A stretch of DNA of 64,000 nucleotides, taken from the NCBI GenBank assembly GCA_964427155.1, contig CAYRSC010000024.1, positions 124,001 to 188,000 of the forward strand. The letters run 5' to 3'. Positions 1-8,201 of this stretch are shown here, one piece after another. The DNA comes from Desulfothermus sp964427155. Lineage in GTDB: Bacteria > Desulfobacterota > Desulfovibrionia > Desulfovibrionales > Desulfothermaceae. The position numbers and the translations under genes are program-made. How positions within the stretch are numbered: the stretch's first letter is position 1; each line of letters opens with the position of its first letter. The notes under the pieces were generated by a model. That model was not told the origin of the DNA. It did no database searches and was given only the letters and a program-made list of their open reading frames with translations.

Positions 1-834
1 GCCAGCCTAAACATCATCCTGGGATATACAGGGTATGTAAGTTTCGGTCACATAGTATTCTATGGAATAGGGGGATATACTGCCTTTTATCTCATGTATA
101 AATATTCTATCCACCTCATTCCTGCAATGATAGCTGGTGGTATCCTCTCGGCCCTGGTGGCCCTCGCTGTGGGAGAGGCAGTACTTCGTCTAAGGGGTGC
201 CATATTTGCCATCGCCACCATTGGGATCAATGAGGCAGTAAAATCCCTGGTGACCAACCTCTCCTTCCTAGGTGGGGCAACAGGGATGTTTTTTAATTTT
301 AGGATATATCGCACCTATGGAGGGGCGGCAAAGGCCATCTGGTTTGCCTACTGGCTCATGGTGGGGGTAACCCTGCTCACCCTTCTGGTCTCCTATCTTA
401 TCAAAAATTCAAAATTCGGATATGGCCTATTTGCCATTCGGGAGGATGAAGATGCCGCCATTGTCCTCGGGGTAAATACCAAGAGGTTCAAGAGTCTTGC
501 ATTTGCCCTCTCTGCATTCTTTCCAGGGCTAGTAGGGGCCATCTTCTTCTTTAAGGCAGGAAACATTGAGCCAGATGATGCATTTCATCTGGTAAAATCC
601 ATAGAAATGATCTTCATGGTAATGTTAGGGGGATTTGGTACAGTCTCAGGACCTCCCATTGGGGCCCTGTTATATGAGCGTCTCAAAGGTGCCCTCCTGG
701 TAAATCCCCTTTTCAAAAACCTTCATATGGCAATAGCTGGGGTCATACTCCTTATAATTGTATTATTTGCACCTGGAGGGATTGTGGGATCCCTGAGAAA
801 CCGATTCAAGAAGCTCAGGAGTATATTTGAATGA
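1..834 (+). CDS. livM: LivM-type branched-chain amino acid ABC permease (5' end missing)
   Basis: Inner-membrane permease of a Liv-type ABC importer. The frame is open from base 1; its first residues read LNIILGYTGYVSFGH, the conserved LivM N-terminal signature, so the gene begins upstream of the window and the first ATG at 94 is internal. Several hydrophobic segments follow, plus the conserved cytoplasmic loop GYGLFAIREDEDAAIVLGVN that contacts the ATPase (EAA-like loop), and a C-terminal hydrophobic stretch ending FAPGGIVG. It overlaps livG by 4 bases (ATGA), so the two are translationally coupled. The matching LivH and binding protein should lie just upstream. Substrate is not readable from sequence; family members carry branched-chain or other amino acids, amides or short acids. 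Confidence 0.93.
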   Translation, partial: ASLNIILGYTGYVSFGHIVFYGIGGYTAFYLMYKYSIHLIPAMIAGGILSALVALAVGEAVLRLRGAIFAIATIGINEAVKSLVTNLSFLGGATGMFFNFRIYRTYGGAAKAIWFAYWLMVGVTLLTLLVSYLIKNSKFGYGLFAIREDEDAAIVLGVNTKRFKSLAFALSAFFPGLVGAIFFFKAGNIEPDDAFHLVKSIEMIFMVMLGGFGTVSGPPIGALLYERLKGALLVNPLFKNLHMAIAGVILLIIVLFAPGGIVGSLRNRFKKLRSIFE

Positions 835-1598
835 TCTTAAAGGTAGAAGAGGTAACAAAGAGGTTTGGGGGGCTGGTTGCGGTAAACAATATCTCCTTTG
901 AGGTAAAGGAAGGGGAGATATTTGGCATTATCGGACCAAATGGAGCAGGAAAAACCACCCTTTTCAATGTAATAAGTGGTGTATATTATCCAGAAGAGGG
1001 CAGGGTGTGGTTCAGGGATGTGGATATCACAAAGATGCCCCCTTATGAGAGGGCCAGGTTGGGCATTGCACGGACGCATCAAATAGTAAAGCCCCTTAAG
1101 GAACTCACAGTACTTGAAAATGTAATGATAGGGGCCTGTTTTGGAAAGGCCAATGTGGGGCTTAAGGAGGGTAGCTCTATTGCCAGGGATATATTAAAGA
1201 TAGTTGGTCTCTCCAAAAGGGAGGAGGTAATCACCGCCAAGTTAAATGTACCGGAAAAAAAACGTCTGGAACTTGCAAGGGCCCTGGCATCCATGCCAGA
1301 TATAATACTTCTAGATGAGGTGTTAGCAGGTCTAAACCCCACCGAGGCAGAGGAGATGTTGGGGGTGATTGAGGGAATAAGGGAAAAGGGGATAACCATC
1401 CTCATGATAGAGCACCTCATGCATGCCATTATGAAGGTTTCTGACAGGATCATTGTCCTGGACTACGGGGCAAAGATTGCCCAAGGCACCCCTGAGGAGG
1501 TGGCCAACGATCCAAAGGTAATAGAGGCCTATCTTGGAGACCCGGAGCTTGCCTTGAAACTTGTAAATAAGGATGGGAACAAGGAAGGGAATGCTTAA
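831..1598 (+). CDS. livG: LivG-type ABC transporter ATP-binding protein
   Basis: ATPase subunit, 255 aa, normal LivG length. Walker A is GPNGAGKTT near residue 36 and Walker B is IILLDEV near 161, with the switch His in LMIEHLM. Two features differ from the textbook form: the signature is LNVPEKKR instead of LSYGxQR, and the catalytic Glu is followed by V (DEV) rather than P. I recall the DEV form from one LivG subfamily, so this is probably lineage-typical rather than damage. The C-terminal LivG extension (GTPEEVANDPKVIEAYLGD) is present. Start overlaps the livM stop by 4 bases and the stop overlaps livF by one base. The second LivG in this window (50865-51632) has a regular signature, so the two systems are not recent duplicates. 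Confidence 0.95.
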   Translation: MILKVEEVTKRFGGLVAVNNISFEVKEGEIFGIIGPNGAGKTTLFNVISGVYYPEEGRVWFRDVDITKMPPYERARLGIARTHQIVKPLKELTVLENVMIGACFGKANVGLKEGSSIARDILKIVGLSKREEVITAKLNVPEKKRLELARALASMPDIILLDEVLAGLNPTEAEEMLGVIEGIREKGITILMIEHLMHAIMKVSDRIIVLDYGAKIAQGTPEEVANDPKVIEAYLGDPELALKLVNKDGNKEGNA

Positions 1599-2314
1599 TG
1601 TCTGATACAATCTTAGAGATTGAAGCACTGGAGACTGGATATGGAGAGGTCCAGATACTGTGGGGAGTAGGACTTAGGGCCAAGAGGTCTCAACTCACCA
1701 CAGTGATAGGCTCCAATGGGGCGGGAAAGACCACCCTGATGAGGGCCATTGTGGGCATGTTGCCCGCATGGAAAGGGAAAATAGAGTTTGAAGGTAAAGA
1801 CATAACCCGCCTTCCCGCCTATAAACGAGCAGAGCTGGGGCTGGTAATGGTGCCAGAGGGAAGGATGTTGTTCCCCGAGATGACAGTATATGAGAATCTG
1901 GAAATGGGGGCATTCACCAAAAGGGCAAGGAATAAGATAGAGGAAAACCTGGAGTATGTATTTTCCCTCTTCCCCCGCTTAAAAGAGAGACTTGACCAAA
2001 AGGCAGGGACCATGTCGGGAGGGGAGCAACAGATGGTGGCTATAGGAAGGGGACTTATGGCCTCTCCCAAAATACTTATATTTGATGAACCCAGTCTGGG
2101 ACTTGCCCCAAAACTGGTAATAGAGGTGTTTGAGGCCATAGAAAAACTCAGAAAAGAGGGAGTATCTATGCTCTTGGTGGAACAGAATGTCCACCTATCC
2201 TTGGCCATTTCAGACTACGGATATGTGATGGCGGAAGGTAAGATAGTAATGGAAGGACCAGGAAAGGAACTGGTTGAAAAAGATGAGATAAGAAGGGCCT
2301 ATCTAGGGGTATAA
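1598..2314 (+). CDS. livF: LivF-type ABC transporter ATP-binding protein
   Basis: Second ATPase of the importer, 238 aa. Walker A is GSNGAGKTT near residue 38, signature MSGGEQQ near 138, Walker B ILIFDEPSLGLAP near 160, and the LivF motif MVPEGRMLFPEMTVYENL in the middle. The ATG shares a base with the livG stop (TAATG), so translation is coupled. It ends the operon visible here; malic enzyme follows after 24 bases with its own Shine-Dalgarno (AGGGAGGG) and may be co-transcribed. With LivG it should form the heterodimeric ATPase under the LivH/LivM membrane pair. Confidence 0.95.
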   Translation: MSDTILEIEALETGYGEVQILWGVGLRAKRSQLTTVIGSNGAGKTTLMRAIVGMLPAWKGKIEFEGKDITRLPAYKRAELGLVMVPEGRMLFPEMTVYENLEMGAFTKRARNKIEENLEYVFSLFPRLKERLDQKAGTMSGGEQQMVAIGRGLMASPKILIFDEPSLGLAPKLVIEVFEAIEKLRKEGVSMLLVEQNVHLSLAISDYGYVMAEGKIVMEGPGKELVEKDEIRRAYLGV

Positions 2315-2338
2315 AACCAGGATAGGGAGGGAATATAC

Positions 2339-3979
2339 ATGAAATATGATATATCTTCCTTTCCCCGCGGGGTGGACCTCCTGAGAAACTCCCTCTTAAA
2401 CAAGGATACAGCCTTCACCGATGAGGAGAGAGAGGCCTTTGGATTGGAAGGGCTTATCCCCCCCAGGGTATTCTCTCAGGAGATTCAACTGATTCGGGTA
2501 AAGGAAAATCTCAATAGAAAGACCTCTGACATAGAAAAATATATCTTTTTAACGGCCCTTCAGGACAGAAATGAGGCATTATTTACCAGGTTAGTGGTGG
2601 AAAACCTGGAGGAACTACTGCCCATTATATATACCCCCACTGTGGGAAGGGCATGCCTGGAGTACGCCCATATCTATAGAAGACCCAGGGGATTTTATTT
2701 TGCCACCAAATATAAAGGGAAATTCAGAAAGATACTGGACAACTGGCCCCAGCAAGACGTGAGGGTAATTGTGGTAACTGATGGGGAGAGGATACTGGGA
2801 CTGGGAGATCTAGGGGCCAATGGTATGGGCATACCCGTGGGAAAGCTCTCCCTATACACAGTATGTGGAGGGATCCATCCAGCATACTGCCTTCCTGTAC
2901 TCATTGACGTGGGCACAGAAAATGATGAGCTCCTAAAAGACCCCCTCTATATTGGGATGCAACACAGGAGATGGAGGGGAGAGAAATACTTCCAAATAAT
3001 AGATGAGTTTATGGAGGCAGTGAAGGACAAATATCCCCATGTCCTAGTGCAATTTGAGGATTTTGGCAATCAAAACGCCTTTATCCTCCTGGATAGATAT
3101 AGAGAGGACATGTGTGTATTTAATGACGACATCCAGGGAACCGCCGCAGTGACCCTGGGGGGGATCTACTCAGCCCTACGCATCACAGGAGGTAGCCTAA
3201 GGGACCAAAAATTTTTATTCCTGGGTGCTGGAGAGGCAGGCATAGGTATAGGAAAACTTCTTGTAGAGGCCTTAAAAGAGGAAGGGCTCTCTCCAGAAGA
3301 GGCAAGACTCAGATGCTGGTATGTGGATTCCAGGGGCCTAATTGTAAAGGGCAGAGAGGGGCTCAATGAAAGAAAAAGGGAATTTGCCCACGAGCATCCC
3401 CACCTACCAGACCTCTTCTCTGCAGTAAAGGAATTAAGGCCTACTGCCATCATAGGTGTATGTGGGAAAAAGGGTACCTTTACCGATAAGGTATTATCTT
3501 TGATGGGAGAAATAAACGAACGTCCCATTATATTTGCCCTCTCAAACCCCACAGAAAAATCAGAATGTACTGCATATGAGGCATATTTATATACCAAGGG
3601 AAGGGCCATATTCGCCAGTGGTAGCCCATTTCCCCCAGTATATCTTGAAGGGAAGACATTTGTGCCAGGCCAGGGGAATAACGTCTATATCTTTCCTGGG
3701 ATAGGTCTTGCTACAGTTGCCTTTATGATAAAAAAGATCCCTGACATCTTCTTCCTAGAGGCCGCAAAGGTGCTCTCCAGACAGGTAACAGAGCAGGACC
3801 TCTCACGGGGAAGGATATATCCCCCCCTATCCCAGATAAGGAGGGTATCCCTGGAGATCGCAACCAGGGTCTCAGAAATAGCCTATGAAATGGACCTATG
3901 TAAGCTCCCCAGGCCCACGCACCTGAAAAAACACCTGGAGAGCCTCATGTATGATCCAAGATATGAGGTGTATGTATAG
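2339..3979 (+). CDS. NAD(P)-dependent malic enzyme (large, eukaryote-like form)
   Basis: Oxidative decarboxylation of malate to pyruvate with reduction of NAD(P). At 546 aa it belongs to the long malic-enzyme family (SfcA/MaeA type), not the 400-aa MaeB type. Visible motifs: YTPTVGRAC near residue 98 (catalytic Tyr region), GDLGANGMGIPVGK near 158 (site I), FEDFGNQNAF followed by FNDDIQGTAA near 240-265 (metal-binding Glu/Asp-Asp), the nucleotide fold FLGAGEAGIGIG near 295 and FALSNPTEKSEC near 395. Cofactor preference cannot be called. It sits between a liv operon and the convergent hyp genes, with only 6 bases to the end of hypB and no obvious terminator between them. Confidence 0.93.
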   Translation: MKYDISSFPRGVDLLRNSLLNKDTAFTDEEREAFGLEGLIPPRVFSQEIQLIRVKENLNRKTSDIEKYIFLTALQDRNEALFTRLVVENLEELLPIIYTPTVGRACLEYAHIYRRPRGFYFATKYKGKFRKILDNWPQQDVRVIVVTDGERILGLGDLGANGMGIPVGKLSLYTVCGGIHPAYCLPVLIDVGTENDELLKDPLYIGMQHRRWRGEKYFQIIDEFMEAVKDKYPHVLVQFEDFGNQNAFILLDRYREDMCVFNDDIQGTAAVTLGGIYSALRITGGSLRDQKFLFLGAGEAGIGIGKLLVEALKEEGLSPEEARLRCWYVDSRGLIVKGREGLNERKREFAHEHPHLPDLFSAVKELRPTAIIGVCGKKGTFTDKVLSLMGEINERPIIFALSNPTEKSECTAYEAYLYTKGRAIFASGSPFPPVYLEGKTFVPGQGNNVYIFPGIGLATVAFMIKKIPDIFFLEAAKVLSRQVTEQDLSRGRIYPPLSQIRRVSLEIATRVSEIAYEMDLCKLPRPTHLKKHLESLMYDPRYEVYV

Positions 3980-3985
3980 ATGTTC

Positions 3986-4642
3986 CTATGACCTCTTTTC
4001 CTCAACCCTTTTTCTCAGCCATGAGAGCCACTCCTCAAAGCCCTCTCCAGTACGGGCAGAGAGCTTCACTATCTCCAGGGAAGGATTGAGGCCTCTTACC
4101 ACCTTTTCTACCTTTTCAAGGTCAAATTCCAGATAGGGAAGGAGGTCTATTTTATTTATTAAAAGGAGTTTTGCCTCGGAAAACAAGAGGGGATATTTCT
4201 CAGGCTTATCGTCCCCCTCAGGGACACTCAAAAGGGCCACCTTCCCATCTTCTCCAACCTTAAATTCTGCAGGACAAACCAGATTCCCAACATTTTCTAT
4301 AAAGATAATATCCAGATGCTCTGTGGAGAGCTTTTCCACTGCCCGATATATCATATAGCTATCCAAATGACACGCACCCTCTGTATTTATCTGCACCGTC
4401 TGCACACCACACCTGGCAATACGCTCAGCATCTGCAGTGGTCTGAATATCTCCCTCTATTACAGCCATGTTAAACTCATCCCTTAAGGCATTAAGGGTCT
4501 TCTCCAGCAAGGTGGTCTTGCCCGCCCCTGGAGAGCTTATAAGGTTTAATACCACAATCCCATTTGCCTCAAAAAAATCCTGGAGCTCCTGGGCCTTCTC
4601 CTCATTTGATTCAAGGATTCTCCTTATCACAGGTATCTTCAT
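3986..4642 (-). CDS. hypB: Hydrogenase/urease nickel incorporation GTPase HypB
   Basis: G3E-type GTPase that drives nickel insertion into NiFe hydrogenase. Of 218 aa, the P-loop SSPGAGKTT is at 36-44, the guanine-specificity motif NKIDLLPY near 160, and the conserved metal-site residues Cys-His (GACHLD) and GNLVCPAEF lie between. The N-terminal Cys motif and His-rich stretch of E. coli-type HypB are absent, so this is the short form without nickel storage. Start is 20 bases after hypA. No hydrogenase structural genes are in the window; hypC-F must be elsewhere. Confidence 0.93.
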   Translation of the reverse strand: MKIPVIRRILESNEEKAQELQDFFEANGIVVLNLISSPGAGKTTLLEKTLNALRDEFNMAVIEGDIQTTADAERIARCGVQTVQINTEGACHLDSYMIYRAVEKLSTEHLDIIFIENVGNLVCPAEFKVGEDGKVALLSVPEGDDKPEKYPLLFSEAKLLLINKIDLLPYLEFDLEKVEKVVRGLNPSLEIVKLSARTGEGFEEWLSWLRKRVEEKRS

Positions 4643-4662
4643 ATCTCGCTTCTCCTCCTTAA

Positions 4663-5028
4663 TTATTCCCCTTCAATATATTCAATAAGTAACTCCTTTC
4701 CCTCCAGCACCCTATGACCAAAGTCTGCCCCACACGAGGGACAGGGAATAGAAAATATGCTCACCACATTTTCTTCTATGGGCGGATAGAATTCATATCC
4801 ACATTCCACGCACTTAAGCCTTACTGGAACCGTCTCAATCTCCAAGATGGCCCCCTCCCAAGGGGTATCCCTAAGGAGGAGATCAAAACAAAAGGTGAGG
4901 GCATCAGGTACAATAGCATTTAACTTTCCAGTCTTGACCTTTACCTTAAAGAGGACCTTTAACTGATTCTTCTCCATCTCGTCCCTTATTATATCCAGCA
5001 GGGACTGGGCTATTGACATCTCATGCAT
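4663..5028 (-). CDS. hypA: Hydrogenase nickel incorporation protein HypA
   Basis: Nickel metallochaperone partner of HypB, 121 aa, standard length. The N-terminus MHEMSIAQ carries His2, the family's nickel ligand. The zinc domain has two CxxC pairs, CVEC near residue 74 and CPSC near 97. Downstream in the same direction comes hypB (20-base gap); upstream is the M29 aminopeptidase (14-base gap). The set probably forms a three-gene operon aminopeptidase-hypA-hypB. Confidence 0.94.
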   Translation of the reverse strand: MHEMSIAQSLLDIIRDEMEKNQLKVLFKVKVKTGKLNAIVPDALTFCFDLLLRDTPWEGAILEIETVPVRLKCVECGYEFYPPIEENVVSIFSIPCPSCGADFGHRVLEGKELLIEYIEGE

Positions 5029-5042
5029 ATAACATAGCCCCC

Positions 5043-6242
5043 CTACACCTTAAACATGCCATCCTCATATATCACCCTCCTTCCTCCCCCTTTCAGATGG
5101 GCCACCACCCTCTTCTCTTCAGTATTTACCAGGTCCCAGTGAAGGGCGGAATCATTAAACCCCAGTTCCTTTTTAAGGGAAGGTGTGAGTTTATCTCCCC
5201 CCTCTCTATAGGTCTCAGAATAAGAGGCCCCCAGGGCAATGTGACAGTTCCCAAAATCCCCTCCAAAATTCTCATCATATAAGGTATGAGCCATAAACCT
5301 ATCTATCCGGGAAAATCTCCTGTCAGTAAGTGAAAATTCCCCTATCTTACACGCATTCTCGTCCATCTGGATCTGACTCTCCACAAATCTTTCCCCTTCT
5401 CCTGCGGAAAACTCCACCACAACTCCCTCTTTAAACACCAGACGAAGCTCCCGTATTAGGTTTCCATTCCTGAAAGAGGGCTGATCCATATAAAACACTC
5501 CCCGGGTCCCTCGCCAATCAGGAGAGGTAAATATCTCAAAACTGGGGATATTGTGACCAGAGATTCCCACCCACTTACGCTTCTCTCCAGGGGTAACAAA
5601 GAGGTCACAACCACTTGACTCCAAATGAAGCTCTTCTATTTCCAGAGAGTTTAAAAATGCTTTTATCTCAAGGGCATCCTTATAGATCCTCTCCCATTCC
5701 TTCTCTGGCTCTTCCCTATCCAGATAACAGGCCTTTATGATCTGCTCCTCATACTCCTGAAGGGTAAGGCCTGCATTCTTTGCAAGCTCCCTACTGGGCA
5801 TAAGGCAAAGGGTCCAACCAAAATCTCCAGAATTCTCCCTCTCGTCCAGGATATCCCTGAGTCTTTTTCGGGCCACCATGGCCCTGCCTATCTTTTGGGG
5901 ATCTGCTTCCCTGAGATGGGTCTGAGACTCTGGGGCAAGAATAGAGATAAGCCCATTTAGATTCTTAAATAGTTCTTCTTCCCCAGGCGGTATAAAACTT
6001 ACCTGGTCCTCACTCCCAACCGTATAAAAGGCAACCTCCATCTCAGGAGAGAGGGTTATCCTCTGCACAGGATACATACCCTTCTCCAACACCCTCTTAA
6101 AGACCTCAGATGCCAGTTTTCTTCCAGGCATATCATATCTAACCAATATGATATCTCCTTTCAGGAAGGAAGAACGACGAGCAGTATTTAATCCCCAGAA
6201 AAGGACCCTTACATATCTCTCAAGGATCTCCTGCCTAAACAT
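5043..6242 (-). CDS. M29-family (thermophilic) metallo-aminopeptidase
   Basis: Leucyl/broad aminopeptidase of MEROPS family M29 (AmpS/AmpT type), 399 aa, cytosolic, two-metal enzyme. The C-terminal half carries the family blocks: GISGHNIPSFEIFTSPD around residues 220-236, FSAGEGE near 276, DENACKIGEFSLT near 290, TLYDENFGGDFGNCHIALG near 317-335, and HWDLVNT near 370, which together supply the Glu/His/Asp metal ligands. The start is supported by AGAGGAG six bases upstream. First gene of a minus-strand group with hypA and hypB. M29 enzymes were described from thermophiles, which mildly supports a warm habitat; the hydrogenase link is positional only. Confidence 0.88.
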   Translation of the reverse strand: MFRQEILERYVRVLFWGLNTARRSSFLKGDIILVRYDMPGRKLASEVFKRVLEKGMYPVQRITLSPEMEVAFYTVGSEDQVSFIPPGEEELFKNLNGLISILAPESQTHLREADPQKIGRAMVARKRLRDILDERENSGDFGWTLCLMPSRELAKNAGLTLQEYEEQIIKACYLDREEPEKEWERIYKDALEIKAFLNSLEIEELHLESSGCDLFVTPGEKRKWVGISGHNIPSFEIFTSPDWRGTRGVFYMDQPSFRNGNLIRELRLVFKEGVVVEFSAGEGERFVESQIQMDENACKIGEFSLTDRRFSRIDRFMAHTLYDENFGGDFGNCHIALGASYSETYREGGDKLTPSLKKELGFNDSALHWDLVNTEEKRVVAHLKGGGRRVIYEDGMFKV

Positions 6243-6516
6243 AAAAAACTCCTCTGTTAAAATCTATGGAAACAGACAAAACAAGGAAGAACTATAATGA
6301 GAGGGAGAGCAATTTGCAAGGATTTTAACTGCAGATGTAGAGGGAAGACCCTCCTAAAGAGAGCCATTTCTAATTTTTATCCTCCCCTTCTATTCCTATA
6401 GTTTTGCTCTATTCAAGATGCAACAATCCATTATAAATTTCAATTTGAAAAAATGTTATTCTAAATATAGATTGCTTAAAAAGATTAATTTTTAATACTT
6501 TCAAAGGAGTAAGCCA
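6243..6516. other. Intergenic region, left part ordinary, right part AT-rich
   Basis: Divergent spacer between the aminopeptidase (minus) and the double-cubane protein (plus). From about 6400 to the next gene the composition drops sharply in GC and matches the AT-rich 5' two-thirds of the following gene. I see no gene here. A Shine-Dalgarno AAAGGAG at 6503-6509 serves the next CDS. I could not find a convincing -35/-10 pair. Confidence 0.6.
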
Positions 6517-7794
6517 ATGAAAGATAAGTACACAGAAATGTGGGAAAAATTAAATTTAGATATAGAGGCACATGATGCTCTATTAGAAGTATTAGGTAAA
6601 TTTTATGGAGATATTTATCTATCACAAGAAAATAGAGTAAGAGGCATGGAGTATTTAGATTTTGTGATTTCTGAGATACATGGCCTTCGTATAAAAGAAT
6701 TAGAGGATGCTAAAAAGAAAGGTTATAAAATTATTGGGACATTTTGTATTTTTGTTCCAGAAGAGTTAACAATTGCAGCTAATGCCATTCAAGTAGGATT
6801 GTGTGCTGGAGCTGAAGCAGCTAAAGAAGAAGTAGAAAAAATTGTACCCAGAAATACATGCCCCCTAATCAAATCTTTTATAGGATTTAAACTGGCTCGT
6901 CTATGTCCTTTTACTGAATCTTGTGATCTGATAGTAGGAGAAACAACATGTGACGGTAAAAAGAAGGTTTATGAATCTTTTAGAGAATATGTACCCATGT
7001 ATATAATGGAGGTTCCCCAACAGAAAAAAATAAATGATCGTGAATTATGGAAGAGCGAAGTACTACGTTATAAAGACAAACTAGAAGAGCTGACACAACA
7101 TAAAATTACTCCTGAAGATTTGAAAAAAGCCATAAAAATAGTAAATAACAAGAGAAGGGTGTTACAACGATTAAATAAAATTAGAAGTTTTATCCCCACT
7201 CCTATTTCGGGACGGGATGTACTCTTGGTCAATCAGATAAGCTTTTATGACGACCCAGTCCGATTTACCGAAAAAATCTCTACCTTATGTGATGAATTAG
7301 AAGAAAAGGTCAAGGAAAAAGAGGGGGTGGTTCCCCAAAATACTCCCCGTCTTCTCCTCTGCGGATGTCCCATGGCCGTCCCCAACTGGAAACTCCCCTA
7401 TATAATAGAGAGTTCCGGGGCAGTGGTGGTAGGTGAAGAATCTTGTATAGGGACGCGAAACACCAGGGACCTGGTTGAAGAATCTGGGGAGACCCTGGAA
7501 GAAATGATTGAGGCCATTGTAGATAGATACCTAAAGATTGACTGTGCCTGTTTTACTCCCAATGAAGAGCGCATAAACAACATTATCTCTATGGCTAAGG
7601 AACTCCAGGTGGACGGCGTCATCCACTATAATCTTCTATTCTGCCAGCCATACGCCCATGAAAGCATAAAGATAGATAAGATCCTACGGGAGCAAAATAT
7701 CCCTATGTTGACCATTGAGACTGACTATGGGATGGAAGATGTGGAACAACTAAAGACCCGAGTAGAGGCATTTGTGGAGATGATTAGTGCTTAG
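6517..7794 (+). CDS. Double-cubane cluster protein / 2-hydroxyacyl-CoA dehydratase component-D family
   Basis: 425 aa protein of the HgdB/HgdC-BcrB superfamily, closest in length and Cys pattern to the double-cubane cluster proteins (DCCP, E. coli YjiM relatives). Conserved cysteines are at residues 77, 96, 115, 130, 136 and 145 (within CPLIKSF, CPFTESC and TTCDGKKK), and further blocks CGCPMAVPN, EESCIGTRN, CACFTPNEER and FCQPY follow. Such proteins bind Fe-S clusters reduced to low potential by a dedicated ATPase activator; no activator gene is adjacent. Base composition changes inside the gene: 60-base samples at 6541, 6661 and 7081 count 28-32% GC, against 38-53% from 7381 on. Reading frame stays intact. 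Start chosen for AAAGGAG seven bases upstream. Substrate unknown. Confidence 0.8.
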   Translation: MKDKYTEMWEKLNLDIEAHDALLEVLGKFYGDIYLSQENRVRGMEYLDFVISEIHGLRIKELEDAKKKGYKIIGTFCIFVPEELTIAANAIQVGLCAGAEAAKEEVEKIVPRNTCPLIKSFIGFKLARLCPFTESCDLIVGETTCDGKKKVYESFREYVPMYIMEVPQQKKINDRELWKSEVLRYKDKLEELTQHKITPEDLKKAIKIVNNKRRVLQRLNKIRSFIPTPISGRDVLLVNQISFYDDPVRFTEKISTLCDELEEKVKEKEGVVPQNTPRLLLCGCPMAVPNWKLPYIIESSGAVVVGEESCIGTRNTRDLVEESGETLEEMIEAIVDRYLKIDCACFTPNEERINNIISMAKELQVDGVIHYNLLFCQPYAHESIKIDKILREQNIPMLTIETDYGMEDVEQLKTRVEAFVEMISA

Positions 7795-7860
7795 AGATGG
7801 CTCTCACCTGCAAGATATCTTTTACCCTTCGCCTCTGTATATAAGCCTTATGTAGAGGAC

Positions 7861-8142
7861 CTACCTAGACCCTGTCTTTGCCTTCTCTATCAACTCCACC
7901 AGGGTCAACAACTTGGGGGGAGGAGGGGTTTCAAATGCCCTTCTCCACTCCTTGGGCCCCAGTTTGTCTCGTAAAAATTCCTCCACTGGAAAATAGGGAG
8001 ACCAACAGATAAGGGTCTTGGCACAGGGAAGACCCCCATTCTCCCCACAACAATAGGAAAATGGAACCTGATTCCCCAGTCGGGGGCACCGTATTTCAAA
8101 CTCATCTGGCGGAGGGGTATTTCCCCTACATGGATATGTCAT
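7861..8142 (-). CDS. Small conserved Cys-rich protein of unknown function
   Basis: 93 aa using the ATG at 8142, which is preceded by a purine-rich GGAAGGAAG; a GTG 30 bases further upstream would give 103 aa but has no Shine-Dalgarno. The sequence contains RCPRLGNQVPFSYC, then LPC and LICW, i.e. several cysteines arranged like a small metal-binding module (Zn or Fe-S). I recall similar uncharacterised proteins from sulfate-reducing Deltaproteobacteria but cannot name a family. It lies about 60 bases downstream of trpB2 in the same direction and is probably co-transcribed with it. No function is assigned. Confidence 0.7.
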   Translation of the reverse strand: MTYPCRGNTPPPDEFEIRCPRLGNQVPFSYCCGENGGLPCAKTLICWSPYFPVEEFLRDKLGPKEWRRAFETPPPPKLLTLVELIEKAKTGSR

Positions 8143-8201
8143 TCCTTCTTCCTTCCAGAATGAATTTTCCACAGAGGGAGGAGGACCCCCCTCTGCTTTT
8201 T

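Noticed and set aside
6440..6500. Promoter-like TTGAAA/TATAGA pair upstream of the double-cubane gene
   Set aside because: Spacing is 15 bases and the region is so AT-rich that such matches are expected by chance.
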